The notes beneath the pieces are model-generated. The model saw only the letters and a list, made by a program, of their open reading frames with translations, was not told where the DNA came from and did not search any database. The position numbers were made by a program, and so were the translations under genes. 64,000 nt of DNA, taken from assembly GCA_050248275.1 (NCBI GenBank), contig JBFWSR010000006.1, positions 1 to 64,000 on the forward strand, given 5' to 3'. Source of the DNA: CAILZL01 sp050248275 (GTDB lineage: Bacteria; Pseudomonadota; Gammaproteobacteria; Steroidobacterales; Steroidobacteraceae). Shown piece after piece: positions 26,226-34,682 of the stretch (positions are counted from its first letter, which is position 1; every line of letters begins with the position of its first letter).

Positions 26226-27296
26226 TCAGGAAGCAGCGACCTGCGCCAGCCACAGCTTCTGTGTGGGATAGGCAAACTCGATGCCGCGCCGCCCAAATGC
26301 TTCAAAAAGCTGAAAATTGATATTCTGCTGGATATCCATGTAATGGTTGTAATCGGCAGAAAGCACGTAATAGACGGTTTCATAGTCCAGCGACGCTGCA
26401 CCATACTTGGCGAAGTGACAACGGTCGAAGCGGACGTTGTCCTGCGCATTGACGATGTCCCGGATGATTCCCGGAATCTCCTCGACCACTGCGCGGGGCG
26501 TTTCGTAGGTGACGCCGATGGTAAAAATGACGCGCCGCTCCTGCATCCGTCCATAGTTGCGCACCCGGCTGGCAAGCAGATCGGCATTGGACATGACGAT
26601 TTGCTCGCCGCTGAGACTGCGCAATCGCGTGCTTTTGATGCCTATGTACTCCACGCTGCCCATGAAATCGTCAACAATCAGAAAATCCCCGACTACGAAC
26701 GGTTTGTCCAGCGCGATGGAGAGTGATGCCAATAAATCGCCCAGTACATTTTGCACCGCAAGAGCGATGGCGATACCGCCAATGCCCAAACCTGCAACCA
26801 GTGTCGTGATATCGACGCCGAGATTGTCCAGTGTCAGCAGCAGCACTACTGACCAGATCAGACCGCGAACAACCACGGCAATAATGCTCAACGTACCGAT
26901 CACTGCCCGATCCGTCACAGCGCTATGCCGTTGCTTCAATTCGATCCATGCAATGGCGGCAGTAGCCACCCACAGCCCGATCTGCCAGAAAACCGCGATT
27001 GCCAGGGCCTTCTGCGCAATGTTCTGCACCCTGTCCGTGACATCGAGAATGGCAAGACCGCCAAAAAGACTGAGCACACACAGAAACAAGGTCGAAGTTC
27101 GGGCAATGACCTGAAGCGGTACTTCAATCAGTTCAACTTCTTCGGTCTGCATCAGGCGGGTGTAGTGACGACGCGCGATGCGGCGCGCGAGTGTGGTGCC
27201 CACGAGAATGAGCAAAGCCGTCCCAAGCGCCACGCTCCATCTGGAAAGACTGTTGCCAAAAACGATTTGATCAAGCGTGCCGAGCGTTAAATTCAT
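26226..27296 (-). CDS. MscS-family mechanosensitive channel
   Basis: The 356-residue protein has about five membrane helices (about 20-40, 60-85, 95-115, 135-155, 160-185), more than E. coli MscS. The pore helix region reads VAGLGIGGIAIALAVQNVLGDLLA, and the beta domain IALDKPFVVGDFLIVDDFMGSVEYIGIKSTRL with MSNADLLASRVRN. This is the YnaI/YbdG-like subtype. It stands upstream of the TreT-like gene and probably shares its transcript. Confidence 0.93.
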   Translation of the reverse strand: MNLTLGTLDQIVFGNSLSRWSVALGTALLILVGTTLARRIARRHYTRLMQTEEVELIEVPLQVIARTSTLFLCVLSLFGGLAILDVTDRVQNIAQKALAIAVFWQIGLWVATAAIAWIELKQRHSAVTDRAVIGTLSIIAVVVRGLIWSVVLLLTLDNLGVDITTLVAGLGIGGIAIALAVQNVLGDLLASLSIALDKPFVVGDFLIVDDFMGSVEYIGIKSTRLRSLSGEQIVMSNADLLASRVRNYGRMQERRVIFTIGVTYETPRAVVEEIPGIIRDIVNAQDNVRFDRCHFAKYGAASLDYETVYYVLSADYNHYMDIQQNINFQLFEAFGRRGIEFAYPTQKLWLAQVAAS

Positions 27297-27656
27297 GACT
27301 GCTCCACTTCATGATGGACGCTTAACACCATTTGTCCGGCAATTTCCAGAATGGTGTGCAAGCAAGATATGAAGGCAAACCGTAACCAACCCATCAGTGT
27401 CAGTCAACCCATTGCGACGGAAGATTCACAGAGTTTTCATCAATATCTGTTTTAGGTGCTTTTTGACACCAATTATTCATGACCTCAAACAGCCGGCAAT
27501 ATGCCATACGATAATCTGGTCGTCGTTAATGCGTTTTCATGTATCGTTGAAAATAATTGTTATTGATCGGCAGACGCCGCCAAAAAGTTTTGGCACCCAG
27601 CATCAGACTGAACAGGTGTTATTTACTTTACTGACGTCGTCCAAGACTTACATGCT
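27297..27656. other. Intergenic region upstream of the MscS/TreT operon
   Basis: This 360-base region lies between two minus-strand genes and is visibly AT-richer than its surroundings. It should contain the promoter of the MscS-TreT operon and any terminator of the phosphoribosyltransferase gene. A short inverted repeat GCCAAAA/TTTTGGC lies near 27589-27604. No ORF looks real and no consensus promoter was recognised. Confidence 0.4.
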
Positions 27657-28349
27657 TTAAGAATTCTCAGGTAAATCTGTTTTTTTACAGGTCGCATGAA
27701 CCGGATTGCCGGCACGGGCTTCAGCGAGCAAAGCGATGACCTGTGCATCCCGGGTCTGATCAAACTCGTGATACCAGCGTCCCACCGCAGTGAATGGTTC
27801 GGGGATATCAACACATACCACCTGATCCGCAACCTGGCGTAAATCCGCGCAGGCTTCGCTGGATGCCGTAGGCAACGCAACGATAATCCGCGCTGCCTGC
27901 TTGTGTCGCAGCGTCTGTACTGCGGCACGCATGGTTGCGCCGGTGGCGGCGCCGTCATCCACGACAATCACCGTCTTGCCGGTCACATCCAGAGGCAATC
28001 GACCGCTGCGATAAAGATGTTCGCGCCGTTCCAGTTCCTGCTGTTCGCGCATGACCACGGCATCGATGAGTTCCGCATCGCCTTGCAGCCAGTGAGCGAT
28101 TTCAGGATTGAGTACTTTCACACCGCCCGCAGCGATGGCGCCCATCGCCAGTTCCGGCTGTCCGGGCACACCCAGTTTGCGCACTACCAGCACGTCCAGC
28201 GGCAGGCACAGCGCCTGAGCCAGGGCAAAGCCCACCGGTACGCCGCCGCGCGGCAGTGCCAGCACTATCGTGTCGGCTCGGCCGGCATGCTCGCTCAACA
28301 GAGGAACAAGCGCTTTGCCCGCCGCAATGCGATCAGCAAATATTTTCAT
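27657..28349 (-). CDS. Phosphoribosyltransferase-domain protein
   Basis: The 230-residue protein begins at MKIFADRIAAGKALV, with GGAG 6 bases upstream; an in-frame longer form would run into the EF-hand gene. The PRPP-binding motif VIVVDDGAATGATMRAAV lies at about 119-136. This family, a type I phosphoribosyltransferase fold often found in stress clusters beside universal stress and dienelactone-hydrolase genes, has no proven substrate. It lies 37 bases after the EF-hand gene on the same strand. Confidence 0.88.
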   Translation of the reverse strand: MKIFADRIAAGKALVPLLSEHAGRADTIVLALPRGGVPVGFALAQALCLPLDVLVVRKLGVPGQPELAMGAIAAGGVKVLNPEIAHWLQGDAELIDAVVMREQQELERREHLYRSGRLPLDVTGKTVIVVDDGAATGATMRAAVQTLRHKQAARIIVALPTASSEACADLRQVADQVVCVDIPEPFTAVGRWYHEFDQTRDAQVIALLAEARAGNPVHATCKKTDLPENS

Positions 28350-28386
28350 GCCGGACTCCGCAGGATGCCGCCAGCCGGATGACTGA

Positions 28387-28668
28387 TTATCGATCGGTCC
28401 ACCAGCCAATGAATTCCGGAAAATCAATCAGGCCATCATGATTCGTATCGATCTCGTGAAAACCAATGCGGATTTCTTCCCCGGACATGCCGGCATCGAG
28501 ATTATCAAGCAGGGCCATGAATTCAGCGTATTGCAGATAGCCGTCCCGGTTGGCGTCGCAGTACTCGAAATCCTCACGCAATTCATCCTGCTGCCCGGCA
28601 TCTGTTGATGACAGGCTCGCGTTTTGTTCAGAAGGTATCGTGTCGCTTTTGAGTTTCATCGACTTCAT
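28387..28668 (-). CDS. EF-hand calcium-binding protein
   Basis: From this ATG, with GGAGAG 7 bases upstream, the protein has 93 residues. Two canonical EF-hand loops are visible, DANRDGYLQYAEF near 38 and DTNHDGLIDFPEF near 74, with Asp at positions 1, 3 and 5 replaced only as usual and Glu at 12. No signal peptide is seen, so it is likely a cytoplasmic Ca2+ sensor or buffer. A longer in-frame start at 28776 is unlikely. With the Ca2+-type ATPase and exchanger at 5.9-9.6 kb it hints at calcium handling in this island. Confidence 0.85.
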   Translation of the reverse strand: MKSMKLKSDTIPSEQNASLSSTDAGQQDELREDFEYCDANRDGYLQYAEFMALLDNLDAGMSGEEIRIGFHEIDTNHDGLIDFPEFIGWWTDR

Positions 28669-28901
28669 GCGGGTGCTCTCCGAAGGGTGATGCCTGCAAT
28701 ACGCTACTGCATCAACGATTGCAGCGGCATGCGTGTCTGCCGCACTGGCCATGCGCGGCGTGGTGTCAGCCGTCATGCAGATACGCAGTTACCGCAGTAA
28801 CCGGATGCTGAACCTGATTACCATCCGATGGTCATTGATCTGAAATTTGCAACCTCTAGTCTGAGCAAGATTCCAGCCAGCAAATAGCAACGGAACCAGC
28901 C

Positions 28902-30521
28902 ATGGCTCACAAAGTTCTGACCTTCCGTTCTGCCGCCCGCGAAAAGATCCTGCGTGGCGCCAGCCAGCTCGCGGATGCAGTGCGCATCACCCTCGGCCCG
29001 AAATCGAAATCGGTGCTGATCCAGAAACAATGGGGCAATCCCATCGTCTGCAATGACGGCGTCACCATCGCCAAGGAGATTGATCTGGAGGATCCTGAGG
29101 AAAATCTCGGCGCGCAGATGCTGCGGCAGGCGGCGGAGAAAACCGGCGACATCGTCGGCGATGGCACCAGTACCGCCACCATCCTTGCGCATGCCATCCT
29201 GGCCGACGGCATTCGCAATGTGACCGCAGGTTCCAGCGCCATCGACATCAAGCGCGGTCTGGACCGGGCGCTCAAGATGGTGGTGGATGAGCTGAAGTCC
29301 CTGTCGAAACCGGTCAGCACCGCTCGGGAAAAAGCCCAGGTGGCGACCATCTCGGCGCACAACGATGCCGGCATCGGCGAGCTGGTGGCCGACGCCATGG
29401 AAAAGGTCGGCGGCGATGGCGTCATCACCGTCGAGGAATCCAAGACCACGGAAACGGTGCTGGAAGTGGTTGAAGGCATGCAGTTCGATCGCGGCTATCT
29501 TTCTCCTTACTTCGTCACCGATTCCGAGCACATGGAGGCCGTGCTTGAAGACGCCTATATCATGCTCACCGATCGCAAGATCAACATCCTGAAAGGTCTG
29601 GTGCCCCTGCTCGAACAGGCGGTCAAGGCGGGTCGCCCCATCCTGTTCGTCGCCGAAGACATTGAAAGCGAGGCGCTGGCCACCTTGATCGTCAATCAGG
29701 TTCGCGGCGTATTGAAAAGCGTGGCGGTCAAGGCGCCGGGCTTCGGCGATCGCCGCAAGGCCATGTTGCAGGACATGGCCATCCTCACCGGCGGTCAACT
29801 GATTTCCGAAGAACTCGGTCTGCGGATCGAGGACGTGCAACTGGAGCAACTGGGACGCGCCAAACGCGTGGTGGTGGATCGCGATCACACCACCCTCGTC
29901 GGCGGTGCCGGCGAACGCAAAGCCATTGAAGAGCGCATGGCGCAACTACGGCGCGAAATCGATCAGGCCGGCAGCGATTACGACAAGGAGAAACTCACCG
30001 AGCGGCTGGCCAAGCTGTCCGGTGGCGTGGCCGTGATTCGCGTCGGTGCGCCGTCTGAATCCGAGATGAAGTCCAAGAAGGATGCCCTTGACGATGCCAT
30101 CAGCGCCACCAAGGCCGCCGTGGCCGAGGGCATTGTTCCGGGGGGCGGACTGGCGTTGCTGAAAACCATTCCCGCACTGGTTCGTCTGGAAACGCAATGT
30201 GAGGGCGACGAGCGCACCGGCGTGCAGATACTCAAGCGCGCGCTGGAAGCGCCGGCGCGACAGATTGCCGACAACTCGGCCATCGATGGCGGCGTGGTGG
30301 TCAACAAAATGCTGGAGGCCAGCGGCAACATCGGCTTCGATGCGGCGCGCCAGCAGTATGTGGACCTGTTCGAAGCCGGCATCGTCGATCCCACCAAGGT
30401 GGTGCGCGTGGCGCTGGAAAATGCCGTGTCGGTGGCCAGCATCCTGTTGCTCACCGAAGCGACCATGACAGAAAAGCCCGAAGCCCGAAAAGAAGCCGGC
30501 GTTCCGCCGGAAGCCATGTAG
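28902..30521 (+). CDS. groL: GroEL-type chaperonin, solitary copy
   Basis: The 539-residue class I chaperonin subunit is complete, with ITLGPKSKSV, the ATP motif GDGTSTAT (usually GDGTTTAT), the TISAHNDAGIGELVADAM region and GIVPGGGLALL. It should form a 14-mer ring and fold proteins with GroES. No groES lies beside it, so it probably shares a co-chaperonin encoded elsewhere. The C-terminus ends in KEAGVPPEAM with no GGM repeat, a sign of a divergent additional copy. ftsH follows after 14 bases. No CIRCE element was found upstream. Confidence 0.95.
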   Translation: MAHKVLTFRSAAREKILRGASQLADAVRITLGPKSKSVLIQKQWGNPIVCNDGVTIAKEIDLEDPEENLGAQMLRQAAEKTGDIVGDGTSTATILAHAILADGIRNVTAGSSAIDIKRGLDRALKMVVDELKSLSKPVSTAREKAQVATISAHNDAGIGELVADAMEKVGGDGVITVEESKTTETVLEVVEGMQFDRGYLSPYFVTDSEHMEAVLEDAYIMLTDRKINILKGLVPLLEQAVKAGRPILFVAEDIESEALATLIVNQVRGVLKSVAVKAPGFGDRRKAMLQDMAILTGGQLISEELGLRIEDVQLEQLGRAKRVVVDRDHTTLVGGAGERKAIEERMAQLRREIDQAGSDYDKEKLTERLAKLSGGVAVIRVGAPSESEMKSKKDALDDAISATKAAVAEGIVPGGGLALLKTIPALVRLETQCEGDERTGVQILKRALEAPARQIADNSAIDGGVVVNKMLEASGNIGFDAARQQYVDLFEAGIVDPTKVVRVALENAVSVASILLLTEATMTEKPEARKEAGVPPEAM

Positions 30522-30535
30522 TTGTCGCTATTGTC

Positions 30536-32431
30536 ATGTCAATGGACTCCAGACAACATTTTTCCCTGTGGTACTTCATCGCCGCCCTGCTGGTGCTGCT
30601 GGCGCTGCAGACCTGGCTGGCCACTGCCCGGATCGAATCGCTGGCCTACAGTGATTTCAAGATACTGTTGCAGGCCGGCAAATTGCGTGATCTTTCGCTG
30701 AGTGAAACGGACATCATGGGCACCATGGATCTGACCGCCACCGAATCGTTGCTGCCGCATGCAGTGTGGCAGGGGCTGACACGCAAAGGTGGCAACGAAC
30801 GTTCCTTTGTCACCAAACGCGTCACCGACCCGGAACTGACCGGTCAGATGCAAGCTGCCAAGGTGCGCTTTCAGGGCGTGACCAGCAGCAACTGGCTGCC
30901 TGCTCTGCTTTCATGGGTTCTGCCGGCGCTGATCTTCGTGGCCATCTGGAGCTATGCCATGCGTCGCATGGGCGCAGGCGGCGGCGCCGGCGATCTGATG
31001 GGCGTGGGCAAGAGCAAGGCAAAGGTGTACGTGCAGAAAAACATCGGTGTGACCTTCGCCGATGTTGAAGGCATCGACGAAGCCAAGCAGGAGCTCATGG
31101 AAGTCGTCGATTTCCTGCGCACGCCGGAACGTTATCAACGACTGGGCGGTCGTATCCCCAAAGGCGTACTGATTGTGGGTGCGCCGGGCACCGGCAAGAC
31201 CCTGCTCGCCAAAGCGGTGGCCGGTGAAGCCGATGTGCCCTTCCTGTCCATCAGCGGTTCGGAGTTCGTCGAGATGTTTGTCGGTGTGGGCGCGGCGCGC
31301 GTGCGCGATTTATTCAAGCAGGCCGAACAACTGGCGCCCTGCATCATCTTCATTGATGAGCTGGATGCATTGGGCAAATCACGCGGTGCGGGCGTGTGGA
31401 GCGGCCAGGACGAGCGCGAACAGACGCTCAATCAGTTGCTGGTCGAAATGGATGGTTTCGATACCAACAAGGGAGTGATCATCATGGCGGCCACCAACCG
31501 CCCGGAAATTCTCGATCCGGCATTGTTGCGACCGGGACGCTTCGATCGAACGGTGGCCATCGACCGTCCCGATATCAAGGGTCGCGAAAAAATCCTGCGT
31601 TTGCATGCCAAGCGTCTGACGCTGGCGGCCGATGTCGATCTGGCTTCCATTGCAGCCCGCAGCGCCGGCTGCGCGGGCGCCGATCTCGCCAATATCGTCA
31701 ATGAAGCCGCGTTGCATGCCGCACGTCTGGACAAGGCGGCGGTGGACATGAGCGATTTCGAAACCGCCATTGATCGCGCCCTTGGCGGTCTGGAAAAAAA
31801 GAATCGCGTCATGACCGCCAGCGAAAAGCAGACCGTTGCCTGTCACGAGGCCGGGCATGCCCTGATTGCCGAACATCGCGCCAGCACCGACCGTGTCGCC
31901 AAGATTTCCATCATTCCGCGCGGCATTGGTGCGCTGGGGTATACGCAGCAATTGCCTACTGAAGACCGTTACCTGCTCAAGCGCAGCGAACTGCTGGACC
32001 GGCTTGACGTGCTGCTGGGCGGCCGCTGTGCGGAAATGCTGACATTCGGCGAACCATCCACCGGCGCGCAAAATGATCTGCAGCGGGCCACCGATCTGGC
32101 GCGTCACATGGTAACCCAATATGGCATGAGCGACGCGCTGGGTGCGGTAACGCTGGAAACCCGTAGCGGACCCGCCTATCTCGGTGATGGTTTGCGCGCC
32201 ACACAGCACGAATACAGTGAACTCACCGCGCAGCATATTGATGCCGAAATTCAACGACTGCTGCAGGAAGCAGAACAACGGGTGCGCACCACGTTGTCAC
32301 AACAACGTGAGACGCTGGAATCCCTGGCAACGCTGCTGCTGCAACATGAAACGGTTGATCGGGACATGCTCAAGAAACTACTGGACGGCAAACAACTACC
32401 ATCGTCGACTACCAAGGGGGTCGCTGCATAG
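30536..32431 (+). CDS. ftsH: FtsH-type membrane AAA+ metalloprotease
   Basis: The 631-residue inner-membrane protease has helices at about 7-27 and 120-142 around a small periplasmic domain. The AAA+ module has Walker A GAPGTGKT near 215, and the second region of homology ATNRPEILDPALLRPGRFDR follows. The zinc site HEAGH is near 437. FtsH degrades membrane and short-lived cytoplasmic proteins. Sequence near the N-terminus diverges from standard FtsH (MDSRQHFSLWYFIAAL), and position after groEL suggests a stress-dedicated extra copy (inference). Confidence 0.95.
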   Translation: MSMDSRQHFSLWYFIAALLVLLALQTWLATARIESLAYSDFKILLQAGKLRDLSLSETDIMGTMDLTATESLLPHAVWQGLTRKGGNERSFVTKRVTDPELTGQMQAAKVRFQGVTSSNWLPALLSWVLPALIFVAIWSYAMRRMGAGGGAGDLMGVGKSKAKVYVQKNIGVTFADVEGIDEAKQELMEVVDFLRTPERYQRLGGRIPKGVLIVGAPGTGKTLLAKAVAGEADVPFLSISGSEFVEMFVGVGAARVRDLFKQAEQLAPCIIFIDELDALGKSRGAGVWSGQDEREQTLNQLLVEMDGFDTNKGVIIMAATNRPEILDPALLRPGRFDRTVAIDRPDIKGREKILRLHAKRLTLAADVDLASIAARSAGCAGADLANIVNEAALHAARLDKAAVDMSDFETAIDRALGGLEKKNRVMTASEKQTVACHEAGHALIAEHRASTDRVAKISIIPRGIGALGYTQQLPTEDRYLLKRSELLDRLDVLLGGRCAEMLTFGEPSTGAQNDLQRATDLARHMVTQYGMSDALGAVTLETRSGPAYLGDGLRATQHEYSELTAQHIDAEIQRLLQEAEQRVRTTLSQQRETLESLATLLLQHETVDRDMLKKLLDGKQLPSSTTKGVAA

Positions 32432-32442
32432 CGGATACATTC

Positions 32443-32862
32443 ATGAAGAATCAATATGGTTTTGGCAAAGTGATCAATCTGCCGTTCGCCGCGGCCATTG
32501 ACCGTGTCACGCATGCCCTACAGGACGAAGGATTTGGGGTGCTGACCGACATTGACGTGGCGGCGACGCTCAAAAAGAAACTGGACAAGACTGTGCCGCC
32601 TTATCGCATTCTGGGCGCCTGCAATCCAACACTGGCCTCCCAGGCGCTGGACAACGAACCTTCCATCGGATTGCTGCTGCCCTGCAATGTGGTAGTGCGA
32701 CAGGATGCACGGGCTCAGGTGCATGTTGAATTCATGGATCCGGTGGCCATTCTGGACCTGGTGGACAATCCAAATGTTGAGTTGCTGGCCGCCGAAGTTC
32801 GCCGCAAGCTTGAACGCGTTTTGCAGTCACTGGAGCCCGACAGACTTTCCAGAAGCGCCTGA
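32443..32862 (+). CDS. DUF302 protein
   Basis: The 139-residue cytoplasmic protein is one DUF302 domain, with the pattern ALQDEGFGVLTDIDVAATLKKKL, then ILGACNPTLASQAL and LLPCNVVV. The domain is a small alpha-beta fold without known activity, often in heavy-metal or redox clusters. It starts 11 bases after the ftsH stop and lies 47 bases before a usp gene, so these four genes (groL, ftsH, DUF302, usp) look like one operon. Confidence 0.92.
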   Translation: MKNQYGFGKVINLPFAAAIDRVTHALQDEGFGVLTDIDVAATLKKKLDKTVPPYRILGACNPTLASQALDNEPSIGLLLPCNVVVRQDARAQVHVEFMDPVAILDLVDNPNVELLAAEVRRKLERVLQSLEPDRLSRSA

Positions 32863-32909
32863 ATGGCGCTTGAGCAGACAGTAACAATAATCCCTCAGGA
32901 AATAGCCAA

Positions 32910-33863
32910 ATGAAAACCAAATCGTGGAAAAAGTTGATGGTCGCGGTACGCGACTTCGATCGCTCATCGCAGAAACTGCTCAACAAGGCTGCCGCATTGG
33001 CGCAACGCTTTGGCAGCACTCTGGAAGTTGTGCATGTCTCGTCGAACGCCATCGAAGCCTTCAACATTCCGGGTTTGCTTTCAGCGCCGAACAGCTCCAA
33101 CGAAATCGCCAAAATACAACTGCAACGACTGGAAAAAATGGTCAGGCCACTGTTCAAGATGGGCATTGCCATCCAATGCAGCTCGGTATTCGACCATCCT
33201 CCAGCCGACGGCATCGTGCGACAGGTGCTCAAGCACAATCCTGACTTGTTGATTATCCAGTCGCAACGCCATGGTGAAGCTGCGCGAATCTTCCTGAGCA
33301 ATACCGACTGGGAATTGATCCGCAACTGTCCCTGCCCGCTTTGGATCGTGAAGAAGCCCCGACTCAAGCCATCGCTGTCGGTATTGGCGGCTATTGATCC
33401 TTTCCATGAACATGCCAAACCAGCCAATCTGGACAATGAAATTCTGAATGCCGCCGGGCGAAGTGTCGGCACCGGTGCGGGTCGTTTTGGTCTGTGCCAT
33501 GCTTATACCACGCCGCAAAGTGTCGTTACTGCCTTGGGTGAAGCCGCTCTGATTCCGGCAACGCCAGCCGAAGCACGCCGCTACAAAAAACAGGTTATCG
33601 ACACAACCGGACGGGTAAGCAAGCAATACGCCATTGCCCGCAAGGATCAACTGGTGATCGAGGGCGACCCGGCAGACAGCATTCCGGCTATCGCCAAACG
33701 CTGGAAAGCGGATCTGCTGGTCATGGGCGCAGTGTCGCGACGTGGCCTGAAACGCATCTTCATCGGCAACACTGCAGAACGTGTGCTCGATGCCGTCAAT
33801 TGTGACCTGCTGGTGATCAAGCCGCGTGACTTCAAATGTCCGGTGCCGCGCAAGGCGCCATGA
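32910..33863 (+). CDS. Tandem-domain universal stress protein
   Basis: The 317-residue protein has two Usp domains, about 1-150 and 160-310, the second with the loop MGAVSRRGLKRIFIGNTAE. An AGGAAA ribosome binding site lies 7 bases before the ATG. It is a close relative of the protein at 2267-3238 and differs in size by only six residues. It is probably the last gene of the groL-ftsH operon and likely acts in stress survival. Confidence 0.9.
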   Translation: MKTKSWKKLMVAVRDFDRSSQKLLNKAAALAQRFGSTLEVVHVSSNAIEAFNIPGLLSAPNSSNEIAKIQLQRLEKMVRPLFKMGIAIQCSSVFDHPPADGIVRQVLKHNPDLLIIQSQRHGEAARIFLSNTDWELIRNCPCPLWIVKKPRLKPSLSVLAAIDPFHEHAKPANLDNEILNAAGRSVGTGAGRFGLCHAYTTPQSVVTALGEAALIPATPAEARRYKKQVIDTTGRVSKQYAIARKDQLVIEGDPADSIPAIAKRWKADLLVMGAVSRRGLKRIFIGNTAERVLDAVNCDLLVIKPRDFKCPVPRKAP

Positions 33864-33897
33864 TTTAAGAGCATTTAAAATGCCCCTATTTACAGGC

Positions 33898-33920
33898 AAG
33901 GGCTCAATTCATGAGCCCTT
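33898..33920. terminator. Hairpin between convergent genes
   Basis: A perfect 9-bp stem (33898-33906 with 33912-33920) and a 5-base loop lies 35 bases after the usp stop and between convergent genes. It has no T run on either side, so as an intrinsic terminator it would be weak; it may also protect mRNA 3' ends. Confidence 0.4.
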
Positions 33921-33978
33921 ATTGCAGGACGACCAGCGGCAGGATTGTCTTTTTGTTAGATGCTCTGACCGCTATTGT

Positions 33979-34473
33979 TCATCTCAAACGCGTGAACAGC
34001 ATGTCGAGCAGCATGAACACCAGTGCAATCACCGCACTGGCAAGCCAGTTCAGATGCAGGAATGGCGCAAAGAAAAACAAGGGCAATAACGCTTCAGGCA
34101 GTTGATCGAGCCCGGGCACCGAAGCGCCGGGACGCATGCCCAACCGTCGTTTGATGCTGCTGGACAGCGCATCCCCCAGCAACGACAAGGCGCCAAAAGC
34201 GACGCCAAACAACAGCCCGAATCCCAGCAGCATGGCCACCAGTCCTGCAGCCAGTGAACCTGCCGTCAAACCACGCCAGGTTTTATGATCGCCAAACAAT
34301 CGCATGCCATCGCGCAACACCAGTCCGCAATCCAGCGGTGTCGTCCAATGGCGTGACAACATCCTGCCGGCCAGCCAGGGAACGGAATTGGCAACGATGA
34401 TCAATAACAGCGCGACGGTGGCGTTCCACTCCTCATTGCCAAATACGTTTTGCATAAACAGGTGGTCACGCAT
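33979..34473 (-). CDS. CarS-like (CDP-archaeol synthase family) membrane protein
   Basis: The 164-residue membrane protein has helices at about 18-38, 68-98 and 125-158, with the family motif FGDHKTWRG at about 60-68 and SLLGDALSSSIKRRLG. CarS makes CDP-activated lipid in archaea, and bacterial homologues of this size are annotated as CDP-archaeol synthase. In a bacterium the substrate may be an ordinary phosphatidate. An AAGG lies 6 bases before the ATG. It is convergent with the usp gene. Confidence 0.78.
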   Translation of the reverse strand: MRDHLFMQNVFGNEEWNATVALLLIIVANSVPWLAGRMLSRHWTTPLDCGLVLRDGMRLFGDHKTWRGLTAGSLAAGLVAMLLGFGLLFGVAFGALSLLGDALSSSIKRRLGMRPGASVPGLDQLPEALLPLFFFAPFLHLNWLASAVIALVFMLLDMLFTRLR

Positions 34474-34596
34474 TTAAACCTTGTGGCCTGATATTGACAT
34501 AGTCTTGCCGCGACAGCGTGTCCGCTTTTTCATGAAACCGCGCGCTCATTTATCCACACGCTTAAATCAAAAGGTTCTTTAAGCGGAACCACGTAC

Positions 34597-34623
34597 TCAA
34601 TTAAAACGAATGGGCGCCGATTC
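34597..34623 (+). promoter_or_regulatory. Candidate sigma-28 (FliA) promoter
   Basis: TCAA at 34597-34600, a 15-base spacer, and GCCGATTC at 34616-34623 fit the FliA pattern of TAAA or TCAA, N15 and GCCGATAA well. It lies about 60 bases before the chemoreceptor start, as expected for a motility gene. Not verified; one base of the -35 and two of the -10 differ from the E. coli consensus. Confidence 0.45.
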
Positions 34624-34682
34624 CCGTGCAGATTAAATGGTTTTTTCGTCTTGATTCCCTACTCCTGAACAGAGATGTGACC

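Noticed and set aside
28820..28832. Inverted repeat ACCATC-N-GATGGT upstream of groEL as an operator
   Set aside because: Too short to claim; it is not a CIRCE element and no sigma-32 promoter was found beside it.
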